The notes below the pieces were generated by a model. That model saw nothing but the letters and a program-made list of their open reading frames with translations, was not told the DNA's origin and ran no database searches. A stretch of 64,000 nucleotides of DNA from Metaphire vulgaris (lineage: Eukaryota > Annelida > Clitellata > Crassiclitellata > Megascolecidae), in the NCBI GenBank assembly GCA_018105865.1, contig CM030870.1:4004001-4068000 (forward strand), read 5' to 3'. Both the position numbers and the translations under genes were made by a program. This document shows positions 1-10,993 of the stretch, piece after piece (position 1 is the first letter of the stretch; each line of letters opens with the position of its first letter).

Positions 1-27
1 CAAACATATATAGGGGCGCTATATATA

Positions 28-66
28 GGGGCGCTATTCGTAGTCGCTCGCAGGCGATGTGCCTGC
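28..66 (+). other. Conserved double hairpin at LINE-A 5' end
   Basis: Two adjacent stem-loops are predicted at 28-49 (GGGGCG-CUA, UUCG-like loop, UAG-UCGCUC) and 50-66 (GCAGGC, 5-nt loop, GCCUGC). The same two stems occur at the 5' end of copy 2 (35710-35748, minus), where CUA/UAG has become CUG/CAG, a compensatory change. The pattern suggests a selected RNA structure in the LINE 5' UTR. Some LINEs carry self-cleaving HDV-like ribozymes here, but I could not fit that fold. Confidence 0.55.
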
Positions 67-630
67 CTAACAGTTTCGCGGTTCTGGAAGTGTTTTCCAT
101 ATGACGGCTACCTGACTCGAGTCAGGCGTAGAGTCAAGGAGGTGAGCTATCGTCTGAACCGAACTGAGGGATATAATCGTGCGTTTCAACGTCGAACTGA
201 GGTGCGATTTGACTGACTCGTTCCGGTACATGTGCCGCCATTGCGTTGCACACAGCAGTCGCTAGGTGGACGTGACGATTGACAGCGTTGTTTACTGTTG
301 GTCTTACTCGTCTCAATGTCTGATGCGCTCGTGAGCCTAAATGCTTTTGGGCTTTGAAGCGTTGAACGGATATATGCCTTTAGGCCAGAGAATATTACCA
401 GCAACTTCTAATTACTAGCATCTTCTATTTTGACGATCAATCTACGTGGATTATCTGATCGTAGTATATGCGTCGAACTTATCGTACTCTGTTTGCATAA
501 CCGTACGTCGCCGTTACCTAGTCCCTGAGTCGATACTTTGGAAGCTTCACTCATTGTTGTTGCGGGGCTGCTGCTACTTTCTGTGGTCGCTGACGCTGGA
601 GACTCCCAGGACAACCGGTCGAACGGAGCC

Positions 631-3600
631 ATGCTCCTATCATACACGCGCGCCGACCTACTGGAATTCAGGTCACTTACTGGCGTACGGCCTACGGCAT
701 CGCTGCGGCGTCGCTTAGATCACCTTTTCTTCAGGCCGCTCTGCTGGCGGAGGAGTGGCAGGAGCCGGCGGGCGGGGCAGTCGCGGCAGAGGCCTATCCC
801 GGTAATAGCCTCACAACGACGGCGACAACCTACCAGAGTGGCTCAATTAAAGGCTGAGTCTAACTCTAAACCTCGGCTCGCACTCTTGTACCCGCGAATT
901 CAACGCCACTCCAATGCGCAGATGCGGAAGCTTCGTTTCGGTCTGCAAAACGTACGATCAATCAACAACAAGTTAGACAGTGTAACTGATCTTCTCGAAG
1001 ACCATCACTTGAATATTCTAATCTTAACTGAAACCTGGCATGAGGACTCGGACTGCGTCGCCATTAAAAGACTCACAAGTTCGGGCCTGAACGTCATCGA
1101 AGCAGCTCGACCTACAACGAATAACACTCGTCGAGATGATGCAAATTTCGTCAATCATGGAGGCCTTGCCATTATAACAAGACATGGCATTAGCGCCACT
1201 AAATTCGACACCAAAATCAGGCCGACAACGTTCGAACACTTATGCTGTAAGGTCGGAAGTGGACAGACACCTATCATACTAGCGGCTATCTATCGACCAG
1301 GATCACAGCGGGTCTGTGACCTGTTCTTCAAGGAGCTCTCCACTCTATTCGAATCGTTAGCTACTTACAGTTGTAAGTTCTACGTCGTCGGTGACCTCAA
1401 TATACATCTCGAGAGGCCTGCGGATAGCGACTGTCTGAGACTTAACCAAGTCTTCGATACCTTTGACCTGCAACAACACGTGACAGAGCCGACTCACGAC
1501 CTTGGAGGCTTATTAGACGTGATCATCACGTCCAGGAACTCATACACAGACGACGTCTCCGTCGACGAGTCGGGCCTGTCAGATCACAAATTCATTCACT
1601 GGACGACTCAGGCCGTGAATCCCCCGCCAGAGTTTAGAAGAGTCGAGCGGAGGAACTGGAAGCACTTTAACCTCGATCAATTCATCTTGCGTCTCAAGGC
1701 GTCAGTGCTGGCCTCTCCAGTTGATCCCGGAAGAACAGCATCCGAGCTGGCTGAATGCTATAAATCGGTGATAACGCAAATCTTAGACGATCTCGCTCCA
1801 GTGACGGTGATGTCGGTTCGTGTGCGGCCGTACTGTCCGTTCTTCGACGAAGAGTGCCGGCAGGCGCGCCAAAGAACACGTCGCGCAGAACGTGTTTTCA
1901 GAAGGAATAGAGACACAACCAAAGAAGCCGAAGCGCGGAAGTCCTGGCGTTCCGCCCTCAAATCCAGGCGGCATCTCGTCAAAGCGAAAGGCCGGCAATA
2001 CTGGCGGCAGTCCTTACATTCGGTCGAGTCGGACAGTAAGGAGTCGTGGAAACTGCTCAACAAGCTACTAGGAGAGGACAGCACCAGCACGTCGTCGTGC
2101 TCCAATTTTAAGGCCGAGGATTATCATAATTACATCGACGGCAAGATTGACAGCATACGGAATAGGACGGCCACAGCTGGAACGGCGACCTACTCCCTGT
2201 ACGGCGGGCCTTCCCTTGCGACGTACTCGGCCCCTACTGTTGAAGAAGTCACAGCCATGGTAATGTCGTCTCCGAATAAGCAGTGTTGCACAGATCCACT
2301 GCCGATGTGGCTCCTCAAAGAGTCGATCGGCGTGCTAGCCCCATTTCTGAGAACGCTCATGTCCATCTCACTCGAGACTGGAGAATTTCCATCCGCCTGG
2401 AAGCACGCTATCGTGACGCCACATCTCAAGCGACCGGGCCTTGATCAATCGGATGAACCCAACTACAGGCCAGTATCAAACGTTCCTTTCCTATCGAAAC
2501 TATTGGAGAGGATCGTTAACAAACAGCTGGTCGCATTTCTGATCTCGAATGGTCTGATGCCCAAAGATCAGTCCGCCTATCGGCGGGGCCATTCTACGGA
2601 GACAGCTGTCCTAAAGATCTTCAGCGACATTGTCGATGCAATAACAAACGGGCGTATGGCACTTCTATGCCTACTGGATCTCTCCGCTGCCTTCGACGTA
2701 GTCGACCACGAGATTCTGATTCGTCGCCTCGAGGTATCCTACGGCCTGAAGGGCCTCGCCTTGACCTGGATTAAGAGCTACCTCACCAACCGAACGCAGT
2801 CAGTCTGGTGGAACGATTGTATGTCTGACTCGCGTCGGGTCTATCACGGAGTTCCGCAAGGGTCCGTCTTAGGCCCTTTGCTCTTCATCCTATACATCGC
2901 TGACATCAGACAGATTACAGAAGCCTTCGGTCTGGAGTCACATAGCTACGCTGATGACGGACAGATATACTCCTCATGCCTGCCTTCCGACACCGAGCGA
3001 CTACGCGCGCGAATCACTGATTGCATATCAGCGATTGCTGAGTGGACCGCTGCGAATCGACTCGCTTTAAACCCTGAGAAGACGGAATTCCTATGGCTCT
3101 GCACTCCACGAAGGCAGCACCTCATCAGTCGGACCCCGTTCGTAGTAGGCGATGCCGCCATCGCCCCGTCGTCGACGATACGTCTATTGGGAGTCCAAAT
3201 AGACGAGACTCTGTCCTTCGACGCGCATATCAGCAGCATGATCCGCTGCTGTCACCACCAACTGCGAAGGATCAAGACGATTCGACAGTACATACCAGCG
3301 CAGGCAGCCTCACAGCTCGTACGGGCACTAATACTGTCAAGGATCGACTATTGCAATAGTTTGTTATTCGGTCTTCCGGAGCGTCAGTTAAATCGTTTAC
3401 AGTCGGTACTAAACCTATCTGCACGGCTAGTCTTTCGAAGCCGCTGGCGCGAGCACGTCACGCCGCTGTTGCGAGACCGCCTTCACTGGCTTCGAGTCCA
3501 GGAACGAATCGTTTATAAGCGTTGCTGGCTCACTCATCGAGCTTTATACGATCCATTCTGCCCCGACTACCTAGCCACGCTGATACAACGATCCACGGTG

Positions 3601-3810
3601 AACGAACGACGATCGCAGCTACGGTCTGGAAGTCGGGTCCAGCTGCTCGTCCCTGCTCCATCCAAGACCTCTAAGTTCGGTGAACGATCGGTCAGGCGGG
3701 GCAACCCGCTCCTGTGGAACTCTCTGCCAGACTGTGTGACTAATTCTGACTCTGTTGAGACTTTCAGAACGAACCTAAAAACACACTTATTTAACATCGC
3801 ATATAAGTGA
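631..3810 (+). CDS. LINE-A ORF: endonuclease-reverse transcriptase (intact)
   Basis: Encodes a 1059-residue protein that nicks target DNA and reverse-transcribes the element RNA. Residues about 1-97 are basic and unrecognised. An AP-type endonuclease domain follows (about 100-325), with LTETWHED near 132, GDLNIHLE near 253 and LSDHKFIHW near 315. The reverse transcriptase (about 530-800) shows DLSAAFDVVDH near 687, GVPQGSVLGP near 740 and YADDG near 772. The C-terminal part carries the conserved CR1/L2-type tail. The reading frame opens upstream at a TTG (538), but the ATG at 631 aligns with the ATG of copy 2 (35410), MLLSYTRADLL versus MYRTYTRSELL, so 631 is preferred. No stop or frameshift is seen, which suggests a recent, possibly active copy. 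Confidence 0.9.
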   Translation: MLLSYTRADLLEFRSLTGVRPTASLRRRLDHLFFRPLCWRRSGRSRRAGQSRQRPIPVIASQRRRQPTRVAQLKAESNSKPRLALLYPRIQRHSNAQMRKLRFGLQNVRSINNKLDSVTDLLEDHHLNILILTETWHEDSDCVAIKRLTSSGLNVIEAARPTTNNTRRDDANFVNHGGLAIITRHGISATKFDTKIRPTTFEHLCCKVGSGQTPIILAAIYRPGSQRVCDLFFKELSTLFESLATYSCKFYVVGDLNIHLERPADSDCLRLNQVFDTFDLQQHVTEPTHDLGGLLDVIITSRNSYTDDVSVDESGLSDHKFIHWTTQAVNPPPEFRRVERRNWKHFNLDQFILRLKASVLASPVDPGRTASELAECYKSVITQILDDLAPVTVMSVRVRPYCPFFDEECRQARQRTRRAERVFRRNRDTTKEAEARKSWRSALKSRRHLVKAKGRQYWRQSLHSVESDSKESWKLLNKLLGEDSTSTSSCSNFKAEDYHNYIDGKIDSIRNRTATAGTATYSLYGGPSLATYSAPTVEEVTAMVMSSPNKQCCTDPLPMWLLKESIGVLAPFLRTLMSISLETGEFPSAWKHAIVTPHLKRPGLDQSDEPNYRPVSNVPFLSKLLERIVNKQLVAFLISNGLMPKDQSAYRRGHSTETAVLKIFSDIVDAITNGRMALLCLLDLSAAFDVVDHEILIRRLEVSYGLKGLALTWIKSYLTNRTQSVWWNDCMSDSRRVYHGVPQGSVLGPLLFILYIADIRQITEAFGLESHSYADDGQIYSSCLPSDTERLRARITDCISAIAEWTAANRLALNPEKTEFLWLCTPRRQHLISRTPFVVGDAAIAPSSTIRLLGVQIDETLSFDAHISSMIRCCHHQLRRIKTIRQYIPAQAASQLVRALILSRIDYCNSLLFGLPERQLNRLQSVLNLSARLVFRSRWREHVTPLLRDRLHWLRVQERIVYKRCWLTHRALYDPFCPDYLATLIQRSTVNERRSQLRSGSRVQLLVPAPSKTSKFGERSVRRGNPLLWNSLPDCVTNSDSVETFRTNLKTHLFNIAYK

Positions 3811-3989
3811 CACGTGTCAAAGCGCTCTTGTTTTTAGCCTAAGCTATGCTTACTGCGCTATAGAAGTTGTCTGATAATAATAATAATAATAATAAACAAT
3901 AGAACGTTCCAACAAAGCGCAATGAAGCGTCCATTCGCTGACGTTCGACAAAGTTCGATCCATTGAATCGCGGGGCGTCTCGACCGTCT

Positions 3990-6719
3990 CTAGTTGCCAT
4001 CTGAAGTCATTGTTCCACAAACGAACCCGTCCAACCAGCGAGGTGGACGAGATTTCCGGGTCCTGCGATCGGTTTCCGCTCTGACCTCAACCTCATCGTC
4101 CGCTGAGAATTCCGGCTCGGGGTCTTCCTTCGCAGACTCGGTTGCTCGAGGTTCATTGTCACCGCCCAAAGGCAGTTCGATATCCGACAACGTTTCCGTT
4201 TCGATGGTTTCAGGTAGCCACGACTTTGGAGTTTCCCCTCGGAACCGTTTCAATTTATCCACGTGCACGATCAAAGGTTTCGAAGTGCGACTTTTCTGGA
4301 TACGATACAATACCGGGCCCAAAAACGGTCACAACCAAGAATGGTCCGGTAAAGAATTTGGCCCACTTTGCTTTTCGCCCCGTAAGCACTCTTGGGTGGT
4401 AATAGTAGACCCAATCACCCTCTTTGAATCTCGCGGGCCTCACTCTTAGGTCGTACGATTTCTTCCTTCTCTCGAATGTTTTCTGTAACTGGTCTCTCAC
4501 CAACTGGTACGCATTATCCATTATCTCCCGACGGTTAGCAACGAATTCTTCCCACATCGGTCTCTCGGTCCTCTGTCGGAGACACAAGTAGATCGATCGG
4601 CGCATGGTTCTCTCTACCAAGAAACAGAAAATTCGGTGTTCTCTTGGTCGATTCGTGTTCCGTAGAACGATAGGCAGCCATGACATACGGTAAATGAACG
4701 TCCCAATCCTTCTGCCGTTCAGACACGACTTTGCCCAAGAGCATGTTCAGCGTACGATGGAACCTTTCGATAAGTCCATTCCCAGAAGGATGGTACGGGG
4801 TCGTGCGTATCTTATCGATTTCCATTATTCGACACAGCTCTTTGAACAGAGTTGATTCAAAACACGGACCTTGATCTGTCAAAATCTGTCGTGGCATTCC
4901 AAATCGTGAGAATACGTGCACCATAAGAGTCTGCGCCACCGTTGACGCTTCTTGATTTCTGATAGGAGCGCCTCTGCCCATCTCGAAAAATAATCAATAG
5001 CAGTCAAAATGTACTTATTTCCTTTATTTGATACGGGATGTGGTCCCGTAATATCGATTCCAAATCGTTCCATTGGTTCGCCAACAAGCACTTTCTGCAA
5101 CCTCCTTGCTTTGGCGGTTTCTCTCTACGATATCGCGCACAACGGTCACAACACTGACAAAACCGTCTCATGTCTTCCTTCCAGCCTGGCCAATAGGCAC
5201 GTCTTTGTAGCTGACCAAGGCTTTTTCGAATACCAAAGTGACCTCCCGAGAAACTTGCATGCGTCAGTTCCATAACTTCGTTCCGTAGGGTCTTCGGAAC
5301 AACTAATTGCCTTCGCAAGACTCGGTTTTCCTTTCCATCAAGCCAATCACGGTAAAGGATTCCATTAATAATAGACATCTGGTTCCAATGGCTAAGTAGC
5401 GTTTTCAACTCACCGCTCCTCTGCAAGAAAACTTCCTCTGAAGGGTAGCTTTCTGCTTCTTTCCAACCAACAAGGGACGAGACATCTCGGTCTTCCAGCT
5501 GCTTAGATCGAATACTTTCCTTGCTCCATTCGTTCCAAGCAGATAAATCTGCCTCTTCCTTCACCGCGAAAACCGCTTTGATTCGATGGTCAGTTTCTTC
5601 AGGGTTCTCTAACCCATCGTGCGGTATTCTTGACACCGCATCCGCGTTGCCATGCTTTGCTCCCGATCTATGAATAATTTCAAAATCGAATTCTTCGATC
5701 GTTTCAAGCCACCGAGCTTGCTGCCCAATTGGCTCCGGTGTCTTTCTCAACCACTGAAGAGCTGAGTGATCTGTACGAAGTAAAAACTTCTTGCCCCATA
5801 GATACTGCCGAAACTCTTTCAAATAGTATACTACTGCTAGCAGTTCCTTCTGGTTACATTGTAGTTCCTCTCTGCCGGGGAACACAATCGACTAGCGTAA
5901 CAAATCACTTTCTCTTCACCACCCTGAATCTGTGATAAAACCGCTCCAATGGCGTACCCAGACGCATCTGTATCCAATACGTAATCTCCATCGTCGATAG
6001 GAAGTGCGAGTATCGGCGATGAAGTTAACCGGTTCTTCAATTCCTGAAATGCCTGTTCGCATTCTTCGGACCATTGAAACGTTACTCCTTTCCTAGTAAG
6101 ACCATGCAATGGTTTTGCTATTAAAGCAAAATCAGAAACGAACTTCCGATAATAGGAACAAAGTCCAACGAACGACCTCACCTGTCTTACAGTCTTAGGT
6201 GTCGCCCAGTTCTTCACGGATTTGACCTTGTCTGGATCCGTGGCGACTCTTTCCGAACTCACAACGTGTCCGAGGAACAAGACTTGCCTTTGCAGCAAGT
6301 GGCATTTAGAAGGCTTCAGCTTAAGATTATACTGGTTTAATCGGCTGAATACCTTCTCCAACCGTTCCATATGACTTTCCACGTCTTTCGAGAAGACAAT
6401 AATATCGTCGAGGTATACCAAACAAATATCCAGATTTAGACCTGATAGCACGAGATTCATTAACCGACAGAATGAAGCAGGACTATTGCACAGTCCGAAC
6501 GGTAACACACGGAACTGGAAGCATCCTTTCCTTGTAACGAAAGCTGTCTTGTGCTTATCCTTCGGATGAAGCGCCATCTGGTGATAGCCAGCACGTAGAT
6601 CGAATGTGCTAAACCATTTCGCTCCGCCAAGAGTATCCAAACATTCACTGATCAAAGGTAAAGGAAATGAATCCTTCCTCGTTTTCGCATTCACTTTCCG
6701 GTAATCTATGCAGAAGCGT
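3990..6719 (-). pseudogene. Ty3/Gypsy pol: RT, RNase H and integrase, multiply frameshifted
   Basis: Continues the polyprotein after the break near 6737. Visible in order are the RT core (LDTLGGAKWFSTFDLRAG, YLDDIIVFS; 5840-6700), RNase H (LDTDASGYAIGA, RTDHSALQW; about 5650-6000), the integrase zinc-binding region (HASFSGGHFG ... CCDRC; about 5130-5300), the integrase catalytic core (FGIDITGP, LTDQGPCFES, HPSGNGLIERFHR; about 4700-5070), a GPF-type module (FTGPFLVV near 4350) and an acidic C-terminus ending at 3990. Frameshifts fall near 5850 (inside RNase H), 5100, 4970, 4565 and 4320. All are consistent with one missing or extra base, so the copy cannot make this protein as written. No chromodomain follows the integrase. 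Confidence 0.85.
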
Positions 6720-6722
6720 AGG

Positions 6723-9529
6723 CTACCGTCTTTCTTTTTTCACCATGACAACGTTTGATGACCATTCAGAGGACGACGGTTCCACAATATTCTGTTCCAA
6801 CATGGAGTCCACCTGACGATCGATTTCAGCCAACATTGCTATTGGTTGCCTTCTAAGAGGTTGCCGCACTGGGTCCTCTTTCTGCGTATCAATCTCGTGC
6901 TGAATCACCGACGTGTAACCCAAATCATTCTCTGATAGGGAAAAACTTGTCCGGTAGCGCAAGATGAGCTCCCGAAGTGACTCTCTTTGCTCACTCGTGA
7001 CGCCTTCCACGTTCTCCCATAAGTTTGACAACTTGCTCTCGTCTCCATTTTCCACATGGATAGCATTCGTGACCACCGTACTCGAAAATTCATCCGCACT
7101 GGTTTCCGTTTCGCAGTCTTGTAAGACTTCAACCCTCTCCAACTGACACAAAGTTTTCGATGGAATTTCCACCGTTGTTGGTCCCACATTGATGACCCTT
7201 ATTCTAGGTTCATCGTCTTCTCCATTTATTAACGTTCGACCGACTATTACATTTGCCAGCAGTTCGCTCGGAACCGTTGCCCATTCTGTTTGACATCGTC
7301 CCAAATGAGGGTAAACCATGATTGCCGAAATGTCTACTTCTCGGAGGGATGGTATGACAACTTCCCTTTCGATCATAACCTTGCGGCACATGCTCTCCTC
7401 GTCCACCTCATGGAGAGGTATTGATTCTGTCCCGACACAGATTCTTCCCGTAGCGAAGTTCCAACTCACTTTATTGTTCTCCAACCAAGCCAGACCCAAA
7501 ATCAATTCGGTTACTTGTTCGGTCACAAGACAAGGAAGAGCGTACACGTTTCTTCCTATCTTTATTTTGAGGGTGGCCTCGCCCTCTACTTTGATTCTAG
7601 TTCCATTCGCTGCCAGCAGGCGTTGCTGAGCCGGTCTAAGTAATTTCTTGTTGACCATATACTTCGGTACCAACGACATTTCACTCCCTGTGTCCAAAAG
7701 GCACGGGTGTTCCTTTCTTCGACCTTCCAACTTTCCGAAAACATAAGCCATACGGCTCCCTTTTACTAGATGGTTCTGCGCATCTCTGGTTCCATCAGGT
7801 TGACCCGCTTCTTCGCCCACCTGATTTTGATGTTCATCCGAGGCTCGGGCCTGAGGACAAAACCGCTTATAATGACCTTTTTGACCACAGCCAAAACATG
7901 TTCTATCCAACAATCTACTCTGCTCTCTTGGCCTGTCCGCCAGCTCCCGTTTCTGGACAGTGTTTCTGTCGAGAGTCAACTGTTCCAACCTCTCTAAGAT
8001 CGTTTTCATGTTCCTCTCGACATCGTCTAAACGTCGATTCTGTGGGTCTCTCGTATTCACCTGTTTCGTATTCTTCACTCTCCATGGTTTCCGCTCGCCG
8101 TCGGTACCGAACTTAGAAGCTTTGCCGTATGCTTCGAACCGTACGGCGTGCTTGTACGCAATATCCAGACATGACGGCTCTCGCTCTCGTACTTTCTGGG
8201 CCAACTCCTGATCGGCTAAAGCGTCGATGAAAGCGTCGCAAGCCACTGTTTCTAACAGTTCATTCGTTGGTCCAGGGTACGCAAGCACCATTAGTTTTCG
8301 AATTTCCAACATGACAGAGTTCAAGGATTCTCCCTGAGCTTGTCGATACGTTCGCAACTTCATTCGATAAAGACTCGTCTGATCTTGTGAGCCATATCGC
8401 GCACTTAAATGGTCCACCAATGTCTTCCACGTAACGTTCTGCAAATCTCCCATGTCCCACAAAAGCTGTGCTGCAGGACCTGTAAGAGCACACATGAGTT
8501 GGTCTGCCTTTTCCCTCTCATTCCAACCGTTACACCGAGAACACACTTCAAACTTTGCCAGAAAAGCGGCCACTGGTGTTTTACCATCGTACTTTTCCAG
8601 CTTGATTCGGATACCGCGGTCTCTTTGTTTACCATCCTGAGAACTCTGACAGCGTAGATCCACCGCTGTTTTATTATCTCTCTTGGATTCCACAGTTTGC
8701 TTGCCCCGATAATCAGACTCGTCCGAAGTTGACTCGTAGTCACTCGGAGTTTCGGTCCCGTTTTCCGACGATTCAGGTGACTTTGGTCTCGAGCCAATTC
8801 GTCTTCCAGCTCCTTTTGATAGATTTTTCCGAACTTCCTTGTTTTGCGAAGTTTCACGATTGAAGGAGCCGCCCCTCTCCTTGTGGCATTCAGAACTTTC
8901 TCGCTTTACTGAATTTTTGAATAAGAAATCCTTGTCTGACCTGCCCGCCGTCACCTCTCTCTCATGACGGTGCTTTCCATGTCCACGATTCGCTTCGTCT
9001 TTGGATTTGAGCCTATCTTTATCCCGAAGGGCAAGCCCTTCCAATTTGTTCTGCATTTCAATCACTACCTGTCGGAGGGCCGACAAGTCACGCTTCTCGT
9101 TTCCTTCACGGCTGTCCCCTTCTTTCTGAGTCCATTTGGTTCTTCCTCGCGACCTAGCCGCGTCGGCGCCGGCTCCTAAGCAAGCTCTGTCGTTCGAAAT
9201 AGACCAACGGACTTTGGTTTCTCGCGGCACCAAGGCATTTCTGCCGTAATCTCTCCTGGGTTCCCACATCGACTGATCACCTTCCTCGTTCCCTCGAGAG
9301 TAATGTGGTCTATCCACCTCTCTAGACATAGCAGCCTCAGAGTCGGCTCCAAGGTATGCTCTGCCTATGTAGCATTGACCTTCTTTGACACGTAACGGAC
9401 GATGGCCTTCTGGAGCGTAACGATTTTCGGCCTCTTTTGACATTGCTGCCTCGGCGCCGGCTCCGAGGCAGGTCCTGTCAGCGGATAGCTTCCAATCCTG
9501 TTGCTCCCATCGTCGTTCGGATCCCAAAC
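6723..9529 (-). pseudogene. Ty3/Gypsy Gag core, CCHC knuckle, protease and RT N-terminus
   Basis: An uninterrupted frame of about 930 codons, joined out of frame to neighbours on both sides. It begins inside the repeated Gag extension, passes a charged linker, then a retrotransposon Gag core (KLEKYDGKTPVAAFLAKFE ... WKTLVDHLSARYG; about 8150-8650), a CX2CX4HX4C knuckle (CFGCGQKGHYKRFC; near 7880), an aspartic protease active site (LLDTGSEMSLVP; near 7680) and the beginning of RT (VRQPLRRQP, SSEWSSNVV). Gag and Pol share one frame here, without a gag-pol frameshift. The frame ends at 6723 because the A-run before the RT core is one base too long (T6 on the plus strand at 6735-6740). A programmed shift inside RT is unlikely, so this is a mutation or consensus error. 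Confidence 0.85.
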
Positions 9530-10993
9530 TATCACGGTCCTCACATCCCTGATCTGTCCACTGAGCCTGTGAACTAGGTGACTCTGTATTCTGGACACTG
9601 GTCTGTCTGTCGTTCTGTTCACTGCCCTCTCAGTGTTGGTCCCGAGGCAAGGTCTGCCTGCAATATTCCGAATTCCATCCTGACGTGGTGCACGGTACCC
9701 TCTCTGCACAACGTAACCTTCCGCTTCTTCTAACATCGCTGTCCCGGCGCCGGCTCCGAGACGAGTTCTGTTATCCGAGTGCGGTCGATTGACGTGCTGT
9801 TGATCCCACCGTTCTTCGGTTCTGCGGTTACCTTTGGCGACTCTGTGAGCTTCCGGAACTTGACACCTTCGATCGCTTCGTGAGTCTTCGTTTGGAGGAT
9901 ACACTGCTCTTTCGTACACAGTCGCCTCGGCGCCGGCTCCGAGACGAGTTCCGTACTCAGGGCAGCGATCTCCAACGACGATATTCTGCTTCAGTGTGGT
10001 GCGGTTGGTAGCTCTTTTGAACATCGCTGCATCGGCGCCGGCTCCGAGGCAGTTTCTGTCCTCCAAAGTGTCCCAATCCGCCTGGTTCTGTTCACCTTGT
10101 ACTCCAGCCCTATAGGTTCTGTAGTTAACTGCACGGTCTCGGTCCTTAACTTTAACCGTTCCATCGTTGCTTCCACGCCTCTCGAGGGCGAAACTGGTTT
10201 CCCTTCTTTCCCTTTCTTGGAGCGGGAGCTCGCCGTCCTCCCATGAGACTGGCCTGTAAGTCTCTCTCCGTCGACCTGGTGGAGCAATATCCACTTCGGA
10301 GTCCTCGTCTTCGATATCTTCCGTTGGCACCTTTGATCGATACCTTCGATCTTCGCAGCTTTCGACTGTTTGATACAGTACTCTGACCGTTCCTGGTACC
10401 ATAGCAGGCTTGTTCCTGCTTTGATCAAGCGGCGGCGGGCGGTCAACCTCGTAATCTGTCCCTGATTCTGACTCTGTCACAAACACTTGGTCTCTTCGCT
10501 GACCGTGGTTAGCTCTCCCAGTGCCGGCGCTACTGAGAAATGCAAGACCTTGCGGCTGGCGATGCTCGAGTTCTCTTATCTGTGACTGGCTGCCTGTTTG
10601 CAGAGTTTCAGAAACCGCCCGCCAAACGTTACTCTCCGGTCTCACGGGTCCCATCGGGAGGCGGTCCAACTTGCGCGTCGACTCACGTACTGGCGCAGAC
10701 ACTTGATCGCCCCGCTGCCTATAACCAGCGTTCTCGGTGCCGGCGCAACCGATAATAGCATTAGTCACTAGCTCACGATCGGTCTCAAGTTCACTCATCT
10801 GCATTTGCCTCTGTGGCGGAGGATGCACGCGCTCTTCACGGACCGCCCACCAGTCTCTATCAGTCTTTGGTTCCTCCAACTGGCTCCGATTAACAGGTTG
10901 GCGATCCACCACACGCTGACTGTAACTGTCTGGCCTCCGGGTGAACGTTTCGTCGATCTCACAGGTCGTCAATGCCGCTTCGGTGCCGGCGCA
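9165..10993 (-). repeat. Coding tandem repeats in Gag extension (LGAGA and GCAGT motifs)
   Basis: On the plus strand the core ggcgccggctcc or a variant recurs with its ggctcc at 9171, 9345, 9459, 9638, 9752, 9935 and 10040. Spacings are 174, 114, 179, 114, 183 and 105 bp, so two sub-repeats alternate in a higher-order unit of about 290 bp (about 97 codons). Further right, a related motif (gtgccggcgc) occurs near 10521, 10736 and 10981. Translated, the first group reads C/R-LGAGA-x-A-x-M and the second GCAGT-E. Two units (9345, 9638) are diverged. Confidence 0.75.

Larger units (their letters stand above)
12..3895 (+). mobile_element. LINE family A, copy 1 (CR1/L2-like non-LTR retrotransposon, full length)
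   Basis: Complete-looking LINE: a structured 5' UTR, one long ORF (631-3810), a short 3' UTR ending in a 'gcgctatagaagttgtctg' type motif, and a (TAA)n tail at 3873-3895. The 5' end matches the far end of copy 2 (around 35750 on the minus strand), which is why both are called full length. A 13-bp unit (atataggggcgct) is duplicated at 8-37, so the exact 5' base is uncertain. There is no ORF1. The EN-RT arrangement, the C-terminal 'HVTPLLRDRLHWL' and 'GNPLLWNSLPD' blocks and the microsatellite tail point to the CR1/L2 group; that clade call is from memory of family motifs, not a tree. The tail ends about 95 bp from the Ty3/Gypsy coding end, so this insertion may have removed or displaced the Gypsy 3' LTR. 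Confidence 0.85.

Noticed and set aside
28..66. HDV-like self-cleaving ribozyme at the LINE 5' end
   Set aside because: The first stem closes locally, and I could not place the P1/P3 pseudoknot or the catalytic C region.
538..630. LINE-A ORF start at TTG (538) with a hydrophobic, signal-like N-terminus
   Set aside because: The frame opens at a TTG, and copy 2 aligns only from the ATG at 631.
6730..6745. Programmed frameshift at the A-run before RT
   Set aside because: It falls inside conserved RT sequence and needs a +1 shift; an extra A is simpler.
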